A DNA stretch of 64,000 nucleotides from Gammaproteobacteria bacterium (lineage in GTDB: Bacteria; Pseudomonadota; Gammaproteobacteria; UBA4575), in the NCBI GenBank assembly GCA_014075255.1, contig CP046178.1, positions 1 through 64,000 on the forward strand, given 5' to 3'. This document shows, in pieces, positions 17,373-26,192 of this stretch (its first letter is position 1; the number at the start of each line of letters is the position of its first letter). The translations under genes and the position numbers were made by a program. The notes under the pieces are model-generated. The model had not been told where the DNA came from and did no database searches. It saw only the letters and a program-made list of their open reading frames with translations.

Positions 17373-17885
17373 ATGATCAAACTACAAAAAGAAATTAAGT
17401 CCACTTTTGGAGCGAAACACACACCTAATACAAGCCAATTGGTTACTGTGGATGGTTTTGATGACCTTGAGAAAGAAGGCGCAGTAAAGTTTTTCTCAGG
17501 GAAGTCCTTGGGGGATGTATTAGAACATCTTCAATCACGTAAGGCCGATATGATTGCCGGTGCTGACTACCAGTTGGAAGAATGGTCAGTACTAAAGCCG
17601 AGTGCTCGGTATTATTATTTGCAAGCTTATCTTGAGTTTTTGCTTGAAACACAATCTGAAAATGATCCCGATGGAGGATATATCTCAGATCTTTTTCATC
17701 AGCTATATCAAACAGTTTATATGTATGGGGCTGAGGCCTATAGTGATGAGCAAAAAGTACTGCTTCGAAAAATAGCAGCATTTGCTTTAGAAACAATCAA
17801 AAGTCACAAGGGGATAGAAGATTGGAGCGATGACATTATTGATAATATCAATACCTTTCTATTAGAACTTGAGAAAAATGACTAA
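17373..17885 (+). CDS. Hypothetical protein, possibly DUF6714-like
   Basis: A 170-residue soluble acidic protein. The central segment EEWSVLKPSARYYYLQAYLE resembles the 'LsPeayryYLPAYL' region of DUF6714-type proteins, a resemblance recalled rather than tested. The rest is helical (HQLYQTVYMYGAEAYSDEQK). No signal peptide is present. The last codons and stop (AATGACTAA) form the left arm of repeat copy 2. It is bracketed by repeat copies 1 and 2, which suggests a mobile or cassette-like origin. Function is unknown. Confidence 0.6.
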   Translation: MIKLQKEIKSTFGAKHTPNTSQLVTVDGFDDLEKEGAVKFFSGKSLGDVLEHLQSRKADMIAGADYQLEEWSVLKPSARYYYLQAYLEFLLETQSENDPDGGYISDLFHQLYQTVYMYGAEAYSDEQKVLLRKIAAFALETIKSHKGIEDWSDDIIDNINTFLLELEKND

Positions 17886-17905
17886 CAAATAATCCTGCGG
17901 ACATT
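17877..17905. repeat. Quasi-palindromic repeat, copy 2 (overlaps a stop codon)
   Basis: A 29-base copy with left end AATGACTAAC and right end TGCGGACATT. The right half is close to copy 4 (GCGGACATT identical), and the bases after it (TTCG, then an AT-rich run) resemble those after copy 1. The left end supplies the final Asn-Asp codons and TAA of the preceding gene. The palindrome is weaker here than in other copies. Confidence 0.55.
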
Positions 17906-17920
17906 CGTAATTATTTAAAT

Positions 17921-18265
17921 ATGATTAAATTTATAAAAGAATTTTTAAAAGTAATTCGTAATCCTCCAGACCCGAACTGGCATATAGAGAATGAAGCCAA
18001 GCCAAGCAAGAAATTTCCACTTGGTGGATTTTGGAAGAAATCAAAAAATCGTGACCATGGGATTGCAATAGGGCCGTCTGATAATGGTAAATATTTTGTT
18101 ACATTTTGTGGGCCAGGTGGGTGTTTTGAGAAGGGCACTTATCGACCTAATACATCTATTTATGGCGACTCTAGTTATCGCGTCATTGATGAAAATACTA
18201 TTGAGGTAAAAGATAAAAAGGGGAAATTTAGTAAGTATGAAAGAGTGAAGTCACGCGAAATTTGA
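17921..18265 (+). CDS. Hypothetical small basic protein
   Basis: A 114-residue soluble, basic protein rich in Lys, Gly and Pro, with FVTFCGPGGCFEKGTYRPNT and NTIEVKDKKGKFSKYERV suggesting a small beta domain. I do not recognise a family. It has no signal peptide. It begins 16 bases after repeat copy 2 and ends 10 bases before repeat copy 3, so it occupies a roughly 400-bp gene-plus-repeat unit. Confidence 0.55.
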   Translation: MIKFIKEFLKVIRNPPDPNWHIENEAKPSKKFPLGGFWKKSKNRDHGIAIGPSDNGKYFVTFCGPGGCFEKGTYRPNTSIYGDSSYRVIDENTIEVKDKKGKFSKYERVKSREI

Positions 18266-18275
18266 TAAACATCAA

Positions 18276-18305
18276 AATGTCCGTTATTGGCCGAAAGCAG
18301 ACATA
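18276..18305. repeat. Quasi-palindromic repeat, copy 3
   Basis: Arms AATGTCCGTT (18276-18285) and AGCAGACATA (18296-18305) flank ATTGGCCGAA. It starts 10 bases after the stop of the 114-residue gene and agrees with copy 1 at about 20 of 30 positions. It opens the first of two tandem ~171-bp units. Confidence 0.65.
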
Positions 18306-18358
18306 AACTAAACCACTGAAGGGGATTTCAGGTTGGATTCAATTAAAAACACATTCAA

Positions 18359-18388
18359 AATGACTGCTAACGACCCAAAGCGGACATT
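18359..18388. repeat. Quasi-palindromic repeat, copy 4
   Basis: Arms AATGACTGCT (18359-18368) and AGCGGACATT (18379-18388) pair at eight of ten positions. This is the copy most similar to copy 1. It lies 83 bases after copy 3. The intervening spacer contains GGTTGGATTCAAT, also found as GATTGGATTCAAT in the next unit. Confidence 0.7.
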
Positions 18389-18446
18389 AATTAGAAGTTA
18401 GAATTGAAGGCATCGTCCAGGATGCGCATCTTATTTGTGCATTCCT

Positions 18447-18476
18447 GTGCTCACTAATTGTTCGCTAGTGGGCATA
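18447..18476. repeat. Degenerate quasi-palindromic repeat, copy 5
   Basis: A diverged copy aligned with copy 3 (about 16 of 30 positions). It still forms a hairpin: TGCTCACTA (18448-18456) and TAGTGGGCA (18466-18474) pair at eight of nine positions. It opens the second tandem unit, 171 bases after copy 3. Confidence 0.55.
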
Positions 18477-18528
18477 AATTGAACCATTAAAGTGGGCGTC
18501 TGATTGGATTCAATGTCAAAGAATACTA

Positions 18529-18558
18529 AATATCTGTTAGTGGCTCTAAGTTGATATT
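18529..18558. repeat. Degenerate quasi-palindromic repeat, copy 6
   Basis: Left end AATATCTGTT and right end AGTTGATATT, 82 bases after copy 5 and 170 after copy 4. AATATC and GATATT are exact reverse complements at its ends. The central TAGTGGCTCTAAG matches the TAACGACCCAAAG of copy 4 in spacing and partly in sequence. Confidence 0.5.
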
Positions 18559-18920
18559 AAAAACTTACGCTGTCAAAAGTAATTACTTAAAATACTTAAA
18601 AAACTTCTTTAAGTTATGAGGCTTAAGTGTTGTTTAATTCTTAAACTATAAAACTAGTTTATTAGCAATATACTTGGGAGATAGTGTGTTCGATTTACCT
18701 TTGCGTTTGATTGACAAAAAATGTGAATGCCTCCACAGTTATTGCGGGCGGGGCTGATAAGTGCTTATTCATAACGTTGTTGCCAATAAAATATTCTTAA
18801 CTTAAGAAGTTTTAATCTCTCGTGGATTCTTGGTTGTTATTTTAGCGCAGTAATTTCTTAAACCGATAAGAGCTTTGTGGTCTGCTTTAAGGAGAGAGTA
18901 ACAATTTAGATTATTAAAAT

Positions 18921-19283
18921 ATGATTCATAAAGTACTCGTAGTAGATGATTCTGTTCTTGAATTAGAAAATTTGAAAAAGATAATTTCAAATGAAGGTTA
19001 TCAAGTAATTTCTGCTGTTTCTGGTAAAGAGGCAGTTGAAAAGGCTAAAAGTATGCAGCCTGATTTGATTTTTATGGATGTAATCATGGATGACCAAGAT
19101 GGATTTCAGGCATGTCGTGAAATTACTGCTGATAGATTAACTAAAGACATACCAGTGATATTTGTTACTGGGAAAAGTCAAAAAGTTGATCGGGTTTGGG
19201 CTGGACTTCAGGGTGGCAAGGCATTAATTGCAAAACCCTATACCCCTGACCAAATAATATCGCAAATTAATAGATATTCTTGA
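18921..19283 (+). CDS. CheY-like response regulator of a Pil-Chp-type pathway (PilH/PilG-like)
   Basis: A stand-alone receiver domain of 120 residues. The acidic pair Asp9-Asp10, phosphoacceptor Asp53 (FMDV), Thr83 and Lys105 (AKPYT) are all present, so phosphorylation is plausible. It opens a cluster with CheW, PilJ-type receptor and CheA-type kinase genes, the order of twitching-motility chemosensory systems. Those usually have two receivers (PilG and PilH); only one is here. The ATG at 18921 is fixed by an in-frame TAA two codons upstream; its ribosome-binding site is weak. Confidence 0.9.
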   Translation: MIHKVLVVDDSVLELENLKKIISNEGYQVISAVSGKEAVEKAKSMQPDLIFMDVIMDDQDGFQACREITADRLTKDIPVIFVTGKSQKVDRVWAGLQGGKALIAKPYTPDQIISQINRYS

Positions 19284-19879
19284 TGGAAAAAAACACCCAC
19301 CTATCTGATAAACCTGTTGATAGTGTTGCAGTTGAAAAATCTGCTCGCGTGGCATGGGTAGATAAGCATGCTGAATTAATTGCAAAACTTGAAGCAGAGT
19401 ATCAACTGCCCTTACAGGCACAAAATAAATTATCTGAAACCCGCTACCATGAATTCAGTGTTGGTGATTTAAATATTCTAATTTCTGACCAATATTCTCC
19501 TGAAATTTTAGAAGATAATGTTGTTTATCCAATGCTTCTTACGCCGGATTGGGTAATAGGCACCTGTAATGTTCGAGGAGAAATTGTACCAATATTTGAT
19601 TTGGAAAAAATCATATATCCTGAAATCAGAGTAGCCAAGCCCGCGAACTTTAAAACTCTAATTTTGCATGATGGGCAGCATACAATAGGTTTGCCGCTGT
19701 TTAAATTGCCTGAACTAATACATCTTGAGAAAGAAGACCGTATAAGTAATTACTCTAAGTTTCCGGTGTTGATAAAGCCTTATGTAAAGGTGGTTTATAA
19801 AAGAGAACATAAAATTAGGATTCTTGTTGATTTTTCTTCTTTTTTTGCATTTCTAAAAACTAGCTATATCCAATCTTAA
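19283..19879 (+). CDS. pilI: CheW-like adaptor protein (PilI-like)
   Basis: Couples the receptor to the CheA-type kinase. From the ATG at 19283, which shares a base with the preceding TGA (TGATG), the product is 198 residues. A helical N-terminal extension of about 55 residues is followed by a CheW fold with FSVGDLNILISDQYSPEIL, the strand WVIGTCNVRGEIVPIFDLEK, and TLILHDGQHTIGLPL. Coupled translation with the receiver gene supports a shared pathway. Confidence 0.85.
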   Translation: MEKNTHLSDKPVDSVAVEKSARVAWVDKHAELIAKLEAEYQLPLQAQNKLSETRYHEFSVGDLNILISDQYSPEILEDNVVYPMLLTPDWVIGTCNVRGEIVPIFDLEKIIYPEIRVAKPANFKTLILHDGQHTIGLPLFKLPELIHLEKEDRISNYSKFPVLIKPYVKVVYKREHKIRILVDFSSFFAFLKTSYIQS

Positions 19880-19901
19880 TTGCTAAAAAAGGTTTATACA
19901 T

Positions 19902-22217
19902 ATGCTTAATTTAAATAATATTTTAGACATAAAAATTACTAAAAAACTGACAATTTTATTTATAACTGTGACATTAGGTTTTGCTGCAATTGCGTTAACG
20001 TATTGGATGGTGATAAAAAATGAGCGTGAAGCTACTGAAAGATCTAATCTATTTATAAAATATGGGCAACTTGTTAGTAATGCACAAAAAAATTATTTCA
20101 AAGTTAGACGATATGAAAAAGATTTTCTTTTAAGCATTTCGGCATCAACTGGCCAGACATATAACAACACACCACTTGATGAGCATGCAAAATATGTTTA
20201 TTTGTTGGAGCAAAACATGGAGCAGCTTCGTGCTTTGAGTGATTCAGAAGGTTTTAAATTATCTGAAAAAGTAATTATAAATGAGGTCGAGCTGCCTGCA
20301 GATTATCAGTCTGAATTAGTTACGCAAGCTTCTGCTGTTGTTGAAAACTATAAATCTTCTTTTGCGGACATTGTGAAATTTAATCAAGTGGTTGGTTTTA
20401 CAGATGAGGAAGGCCTCAGGAAAAAAGCAAATAGTTTGCTAAGCGTTATTGAAAGAGGGGTGGGAAGTGCATACGCAAATAACGTGCAATCCATTTTGGC
20501 TAAGATTAGATCGAATGAGAAGCACATCTTACAATCAATAGATTTAACTGAATCATTTGAGGAATTAAAGCGTCAGCTTCAAGTACTTCAAGTTCAATTG
20601 GAGAATCCTGAGAATATTTTAGAATTGGGCAACCCTAATTTGGGTACATACATGAGCGAATATGTAGGCACTATAAATGAAATTGTCGCAAACAAAAGAA
20701 ACGCAAACGAATATACTGAGCTGTTTGATTTCATGCTTGGGCCAATCTTTGATGAGATGGGGCAATCTTCATCATTGAGTATTATTCAAAATCAAACTAC
20801 ACAAAAAAGTAAAACTAATACAATTGCAGGATTAGTAGCTGTTTCATTAATTGCTATAGCGTCGCTTATTTCATTTCTACTGTATTTGTTTGGCTATACG
20901 ATTACTAAACCCATTAATAAATTGGTGGATACGATACATGAGGTCAATCAAGGTAATTTGCAAGCAAGAACTAATCTTGTACGTAAAGATGAGTTAGGTG
21001 AGTTGTCTACTGCATTTGATCGATTGCTAGATGAGAAGGTCACTCAACTTTCACTTTCAGAAAAAAATAATAATGAGTTAAATGAGTCTATAATTTCGTT
21101 ATTAAACTCGGTAGCACAGCTCAGCAAGAAGGACTTTACTGTAAAAGCACCTGTATTTGAGGATGTAACAGGTGCGCTTGGCGATTCATTAAATTTTCTA
21201 ACAAAAGAGACTGCTACAGCACTTAGTGATGTAAAAGAAATATCAGTTCGTGTTGTTGTTGAATCTAATCGAGTGCAAAGACAAGCTAAATTAGTTATGG
21301 CTGTTGCAGAGAAGGAGCGTCATCAGGTTGAAAGTATTATGGGTGAGTTGAATAAGTCATCTAATGAAATGGTCAAGATGTCAACGCATGCGACTGATGT
21401 AAACAAGAAGGCCGAATATGCATTAAGAAATACACATTCAGCGTTAGAAACTGTTGATCGTTCAGTTGCAGGAATTAATGGTATTCGTGAAACCATTAGG
21501 CAAACAGAAAAGAGAATTAAAAGATTAGGGGAACGCTCGCAAGAAATTACTGGAATAGTGAATTTAATGAATAGCATTGCAGAGCGAACACATATACTCG
21601 CATTGAATGCCAGCATGCATGCAGCTTCTTCTGGCGAAAAGGGGCGTGGCTTTTCGGTTGTGGCTGAAGAGGTTCAACGATTAGCAGAGAGTGCAAGAGA
21701 TGCGACTACAGAGATTGAATCATTGGTAAACAATATACGTATTGAGACAAAAGATGCGGTTGCAGCGATGAATACTGCCATTACTCAGGTCGCAGATGGA
21801 ACTTCACTAGCTGAAAAAGCAGGTTCTGCTATGAGGGCGACTCAAAACTCAACCCAGGATTTGGTTCAAGCTGTGAATGCAATAACTAAAAGTTCAAAAA
21901 TGCAGGCACATACAAATCTTCAGCTGGTAGAAGATGCAAATGAGATCTTAGAAAGTACTCGTAAGACGGATCAGCATTTGCACCAACAAATGACGACAAC
22001 AAATAATCTAGTTAGATATTCAAATATGTTGCTCACTACGGTTGGTATTTTTAAATTGCCAGTTGTAGAGCATGAAGACAAATTAGCGAACATTTCAGTT
22101 GAAAAAATCCAGAATAAAAAAACAAATATAGGTGTTACCTCTGCTGAAGACGTTAATTTGTACCCAGCAGCAAGAGTGAAACCAAAACGCTTGAAAACGC
22201 GTAAAACATATATATAA
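19902..22217 (+). CDS. pilJ: PilJ-type methyl-accepting chemotaxis receptor
   Basis: Inner-membrane receptor of 771 residues expected to sense an envelope or pilus-linked signal. It has a first membrane span at about 16-36, a periplasmic helical sensor domain with FLLSISASTGQTYNN, a second span at about 305-330 (TIAGLVAVSLIAIASLISFL), a HAMP domain (about 335-385), and a C-terminal signalling domain. The signalling hairpin tip is ERTHILALNASMHAASSGEK, then RGFSVVAEEVQRLAESARDA. No cheR or cheB gene is nearby, as in some Pil-Chp clusters. Confidence 0.9.
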   Translation: MLNLNNILDIKITKKLTILFITVTLGFAAIALTYWMVIKNEREATERSNLFIKYGQLVSNAQKNYFKVRRYEKDFLLSISASTGQTYNNTPLDEHAKYVYLLEQNMEQLRALSDSEGFKLSEKVIINEVELPADYQSELVTQASAVVENYKSSFADIVKFNQVVGFTDEEGLRKKANSLLSVIERGVGSAYANNVQSILAKIRSNEKHILQSIDLTESFEELKRQLQVLQVQLENPENILELGNPNLGTYMSEYVGTINEIVANKRNANEYTELFDFMLGPIFDEMGQSSSLSIIQNQTTQKSKTNTIAGLVAVSLIAIASLISFLLYLFGYTITKPINKLVDTIHEVNQGNLQARTNLVRKDELGELSTAFDRLLDEKVTQLSLSEKNNNELNESIISLLNSVAQLSKKDFTVKAPVFEDVTGALGDSLNFLTKETATALSDVKEISVRVVVESNRVQRQAKLVMAVAEKERHQVESIMGELNKSSNEMVKMSTHATDVNKKAEYALRNTHSALETVDRSVAGINGIRETIRQTEKRIKRLGERSQEITGIVNLMNSIAERTHILALNASMHAASSGEKGRGFSVVAEEVQRLAESARDATTEIESLVNNIRIETKDAVAAMNTAITQVADGTSLAEKAGSAMRATQNSTQDLVQAVNAITKSSKMQAHTNLQLVEDANEILESTRKTDQHLHQQMTTTNNLVRYSNMLLTTVGIFKLPVVEHEDKLANISVEKIQNKKTNIGVTSAEDVNLYPAARVKPKRLKTRKTYI

Positions 22218-22237
22218 AAATACTTTTATTATTTTGT

Positions 22238-25099
22238 ATGGAAAAGGATAGAGAGAAAATTGAATGTTTAAATAAACATTCGCCTCAGCAGCAAGAACTA
22301 ATTGACATAATAAATTCTGAGCTTGCAGAATTTATAATAACTCAAATCGAACTGGTATCTAATCTTTCAGAGCACGTCTTTAAATCAGTAAAACTACAAC
22401 AAGTATTGGATGCACAAATTGAATATACTAGTCGTATTGATTCTGTTGCAGAAATAATTGGGCTGCACGGCCTGCGCCTATTTTGTTTGCATATTCAAAA
22501 AAACTTTGAATTGATGCTATCGAAAAAGATAGACCAGAAAAGTATTATTGATTCTCAGATTTTATACTGGCCCGAGGTAGTACAAAGTTACTTGCAAGCC
22601 CCGAGCGATCCAGACTATATACAAGAAGTGTTAGTTTATTTGAATCATGAAGGGTTTCCAATTGCACTAGCCGAGCAGGAAAATATCAGAATTGAAGAGC
22701 AGTTCTATAATTCTTCCATTCAAGTCGATAGCAATGAACGTATACAGAAAGCTACCCCATGGCTTGTGAGTTTGGATGTGTCTGAGGATATTGATACAGG
22801 AATTATCGATAATTTAATGCTTGATTTGCCAAAACAAACAGAAAGATTGTCAGCTACTGTTCGATCTTTATGTGGCGATGATTTTGTGAATCAGCTAAAA
22901 ATTGCTGCAAAAATTACACATACTTTAAAAGGAACGGGAAACACGGTAGGAATACAAGGAATTGCTAATCTTACACATTACATGGAGGATATTTTTGAAG
23001 TATTGCTAAAAGCGAAAAAGAAGCCATCTAATTCACTTTGCGAAACACTCAAGAATACAACTGAATGTTTAGAAGAGATGTCCGAGTATTTGGAGGGCTT
23101 GGGGTCTAAGCCCGAGCAGTCTGTAACAGTTTTCCAAGAGTTACTTAATTGGGCAAATAGTATCAATATTCATGGTTTGACAGATCGAATTGAGTTAAAA
23201 GACGATCCTGTAAATTCAACTGATGAAACCTTGGCGAGCTTAGATTCTTCAAAACAGATAGAAAGATCAGATGAAATTTCTTCAGATCTTCCATTACGCG
23301 TATCTGCTAAACTGGTAGATGACTTATTAAACAGTACAGGCGAAAGTATAATAACAGGTGAGCAGATAGCAGAGCTTGTTTTAATACTAAAGTCTACTAT
23401 TCAAAATTTAGTCAATAACAATAAAAAAGTTAAATTACGTGCGCATGAGATTGAGAATTTAATTGAACTTCGAGGAGTATCGGATCGTTTAGAAAATCAA
23501 CATGTAAATACAGATTTTGATCCGCTTGAATTGGATCAGTTTGATGAGTTACATGCATCTGCTAATCATTTAGTAGAATCCACTGAGGATTCATTTGAAT
23601 TTTCAAATGAAATTCAAAACACATTACATTTACTTGAGAAGCATTCTGTAAACCAAGTACGAATATTGCAAGAAAGCCAAGATGCAGTATTGCGTATTAG
23701 GATGGTGCCTGTGCAAAGCATTGTCCCTCGTCTGCAGCGCGCGGTTAAACAAGTATGTAAATCATCGAATAAGATGGCAGAGCTAAACATTACGGGTGAA
23801 GACACGCTTGTAGACAGTGAATTCATTCATCAGTTAGCAGATCCTATTATGCATATTCTTCGTAATGCTATTGATCATGGGATTGAGACGCCTGAAAAAC
23901 GATTAGAGCAAGGAAAGGATGCTCAAGGTGACATACATTTAAGTTTTAATATGCAAGGCAATACAATTCACGTGGCGTGTCAAGATGATGGTAGTGGTCT
24001 AGATTTAAATCGCATAAAAGCCAAGGCAATAGAAAATAATTTATTAAATGAAAACGAAGAATTTAATAATGAAAATGCGATTCGCATGATTCTTCGTCAT
24101 GGTTTTTCTACAAAAGATAAGGTTTCTCAATTATCAGGTCGCGGTGTGGGCTTGGCAGCTGTGCATGCGAAAATAACCGAAATGAAAGGCGCAATAAGTA
24201 TTGATACGAATGAGTTAAATGGTATCAATGTAGAAATTTCGATACCTACAAACTTAAATTCTGTACACGCACTGCTAGTAAACTGTGATGACTCAAAATT
24301 GGCCATTTCTAATCGAGGTGTTGATGAAATACTTTATGCAGGTGCTGGAAATATTGTTTCGGTGTCAGGCCAATACTATTTTGAATATATGCAGCAACGA
24401 TACCCAGTATTTGATCTACGGTTTATGCTTGAAAAAACAGAAAATAATAAACCATTAAATAATAAAGTTACTTTGCTAGTAAATGACAGTGTTGGTAATA
24501 AATATGCAATAACAATTGATAAAATATATGAAACGCGCGATATCTTAACTAAACCAATTAGTGAGTTAATACCAAATATTTGGGGATTGCTTGGTGCCAC
24601 TATTTTAGGTGACGGTACAATCACAACAGTAATTGATATTGTTGAATTACTTAAACATACAAGATCGCTAGAAAATAAAAATATTCATAGATTGCACGCT
24701 AAAGAAAAAGAAATTCATCGTCCATATGCGCTAGTAGTAGAGGATTCAATAAGTTCACGCAAATCTCTTGCACAGTTTATGCAAGGCCTTGGTTTCACTG
24801 TAAATACGGCAAAAGATGGTTTGGATGCACTTAATCAAATCCAGAAACAACGGCCCTCAATTGTGCTAACTGATTTGAATATGCCACGTATGAATGGTTT
24901 AGAGTTTACAGCTCATCTTCGATCAAATGAAGATACGGCATTTACACCTATAATCATGGTTACATCAAAATCGTCAGTCAAACACAAAAAAGAAGCAGAG
25001 CGTTTGGGGATTACTTCATACGTTACTAAGCCTTATGATGATGAAGAACTGCTTGAAATTATCAACTCACTAAAACTGATTGATCATGTAATCGCATAG
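22238..25099 (+). CDS. CheA-type hybrid histidine kinase (ChpA/PilL-like, compact)
   Basis: Central kinase of the cluster, 953 residues. The N-terminal ~140 residues look like the FimL/ChpA helical domain. One clear HPt domain has its phospho-His in KITHTLKGTGNTVGIQG (about 228). A dimerisation region is followed by a CheA ATPase with N box NAIDHGIETPEKR, DDGSGLDLNRIKAK and STKDKVSQLSGRGVGLAA. A CheW-like domain (about 685-825) and a C-terminal receiver with ALVVEDS, TDLNMPRMNGLEF and VTKPY complete it. Characterised ChpA proteins are far longer with several HPt domains, so this is a reduced version. Confidence 0.9.
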   Translation: MEKDREKIECLNKHSPQQQELIDIINSELAEFIITQIELVSNLSEHVFKSVKLQQVLDAQIEYTSRIDSVAEIIGLHGLRLFCLHIQKNFELMLSKKIDQKSIIDSQILYWPEVVQSYLQAPSDPDYIQEVLVYLNHEGFPIALAEQENIRIEEQFYNSSIQVDSNERIQKATPWLVSLDVSEDIDTGIIDNLMLDLPKQTERLSATVRSLCGDDFVNQLKIAAKITHTLKGTGNTVGIQGIANLTHYMEDIFEVLLKAKKKPSNSLCETLKNTTECLEEMSEYLEGLGSKPEQSVTVFQELLNWANSINIHGLTDRIELKDDPVNSTDETLASLDSSKQIERSDEISSDLPLRVSAKLVDDLLNSTGESIITGEQIAELVLILKSTIQNLVNNNKKVKLRAHEIENLIELRGVSDRLENQHVNTDFDPLELDQFDELHASANHLVESTEDSFEFSNEIQNTLHLLEKHSVNQVRILQESQDAVLRIRMVPVQSIVPRLQRAVKQVCKSSNKMAELNITGEDTLVDSEFIHQLADPIMHILRNAIDHGIETPEKRLEQGKDAQGDIHLSFNMQGNTIHVACQDDGSGLDLNRIKAKAIENNLLNENEEFNNENAIRMILRHGFSTKDKVSQLSGRGVGLAAVHAKITEMKGAISIDTNELNGINVEISIPTNLNSVHALLVNCDDSKLAISNRGVDEILYAGAGNIVSVSGQYYFEYMQQRYPVFDLRFMLEKTENNKPLNNKVTLLVNDSVGNKYAITIDKIYETRDILTKPISELIPNIWGLLGATILGDGTITTVIDIVELLKHTRSLENKNIHRLHAKEKEIHRPYALVVEDSISSRKSLAQFMQGLGFTVNTAKDGLDALNQIQKQRPSIVLTDLNMPRMNGLEFTAHLRSNEDTAFTPIIMVTSKSSVKHKKEAERLGITSYVTKPYDDEELLEIINSLKLIDHVIA

Positions 25100-25221
25100 A
25101 AATGTCAGTCAAAATATTATCCTTAAGATTATAGAGTTATTATTGTTTGATATATTTCTAAAAAACTACACATCACATATACATATTGTTAAGCTATTAG
25201 CAGTAATACAATGACACCTAA

Positions 25222-26097
25222 ATGACTGAAGTTCAGGATTTAACATTTGAGATTGAAGCCGAAAATGACCCATCATTTGCGGTGAATTCCTTTAGCTTGG
25301 ATATACCAGGTTATGAGGTGGTAGGGCTTTGTGGTAGCGGGGCAACTGCAGAGGTTTATGTCGCCATTCAAAATTCTTTAAGTCGTCAAGTTGCTTTAAA
25401 AGTGATGCACTCGCACTTAATTTATGATGAGATTTGCGTTAGTCACTTTCTACATGAGGGGCGCATTAATGCAAATTTATCTCATGCTAATATAGTGCCT
25501 ATCCATAATGTTGGAGAGGTTGATGGTTGTCATTATATCGCCATGGAATATATGCCTTGGGGTAATTTGCGTAGACATCTAAAAGAACCTCACACTCTAG
25601 AATGGGTAATTAGTGTCGTAATACAAATAGCCGATGCACTTGCGTATTCGCATGAGCATGGTTTCATTCACCGAGACATCAAGCCTGAAAATATCCTTTT
25701 TAGAGATAACGATTCTGTAGTTCTCTCGGATTTTGGTATAGCCGATGACCTTGAACATCGTACTGCAATAAAATCAAAGTCTACTCAAGCAACACCTAGG
25801 TATATGAGCCCTGATCTTCTGCGATCAAACCCGATTGGTCCGAGTTCTGATATATATTCTTTAGGGACTGTATTGTTTGAAATGCTTGCAGGTCGCCCTC
25901 CTTATGACAGCGGCACTAAACCTTATACTCGAAAAGATATAGTAGCGGTTCAATTCGCTCATTTACGTGACCCTATACCTGAGTTACCCCATGAACTTCA
26001 GCATCTTCAGCCCATTATTAATAAGATGTTAGCTAAACATCCAAAAGATCGTTTTTATAAGGCTAGTGATGTAGCAGAAGCTCTTTCATCTATTTAA
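25222..26097 (+). CDS. Hanks-type Ser/Thr protein kinase (cytoplasmic)
   Basis: A 291-residue kinase with a nearly complete set of Hanks motifs: Gly loop GSGATAEVY, Lys in VALKVMHSH, catalytic loop HRDIKPENILF, DFGIAD, and RYMSPDLL in the activation segment. No membrane span or sensor domain is present; it is essentially one kinase domain after a 30-residue N-terminus. It follows the chemosensory kinase gene by 122 bases in the same direction. That suggests, but does not prove, a role in the same surface-sensing output. Confidence 0.9.
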   Translation: MTEVQDLTFEIEAENDPSFAVNSFSLDIPGYEVVGLCGSGATAEVYVAIQNSLSRQVALKVMHSHLIYDEICVSHFLHEGRINANLSHANIVPIHNVGEVDGCHYIAMEYMPWGNLRRHLKEPHTLEWVISVVIQIADALAYSHEHGFIHRDIKPENILFRDNDSVVLSDFGIADDLEHRTAIKSKSTQATPRYMSPDLLRSNPIGPSSDIYSLGTVLFEMLAGRPPYDSGTKPYTRKDIVAVQFAHLRDPIPELPHELQHLQPIINKMLAKHPKDRFYKASDVAEALSSI

Positions 26098-26192
26098 ATA
26101 AAAACATTTCTAAATACAGATAATCTCGGTCAGGGTCTTCGAGGATATACACTAAAATAACGATTTAACTGAGCACATAGCCCATATGCTAT

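Larger units (their letters stand above)
18266..18920. other. Non-coding region holding tandem degenerate repeats
   Basis: A 655-base gap with no convincing gene. Its first half (18276-18558) holds four degenerate copies of the quasi-palindrome, arranged as two tandem units of about 171 bp. The second half is AT-rich. It contains a TTGACA (18711-18716) that may be a -35 box for the chemosensory operon, although no good -10 box stands at 17 bases. A purine-rich AAGGAGAGAG lies 20-30 bases before the first ATG, too far for a normal ribosome-binding site. Confidence 0.6.

Noticed and set aside
18276-18558. CRISPR array
   Set aside because: The repeats are degenerate, spacers are themselves similar to one another, and no cas genes are near.
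17270-18560. Integron gene-cassette array with attC sites
   Set aside because: The palindromes lack the RYYYAAC and GTTRRRY core pair and are shorter than attC sites; no integrase is in the window. The cassette-like layout is reported as a finding without this label.
18802-18990. Minus-strand 62-residue open frame before the chemosensory genes
   Set aside because: It runs into the receiver gene on the opposite strand, has no ribosome-binding site and no recognisable sequence.
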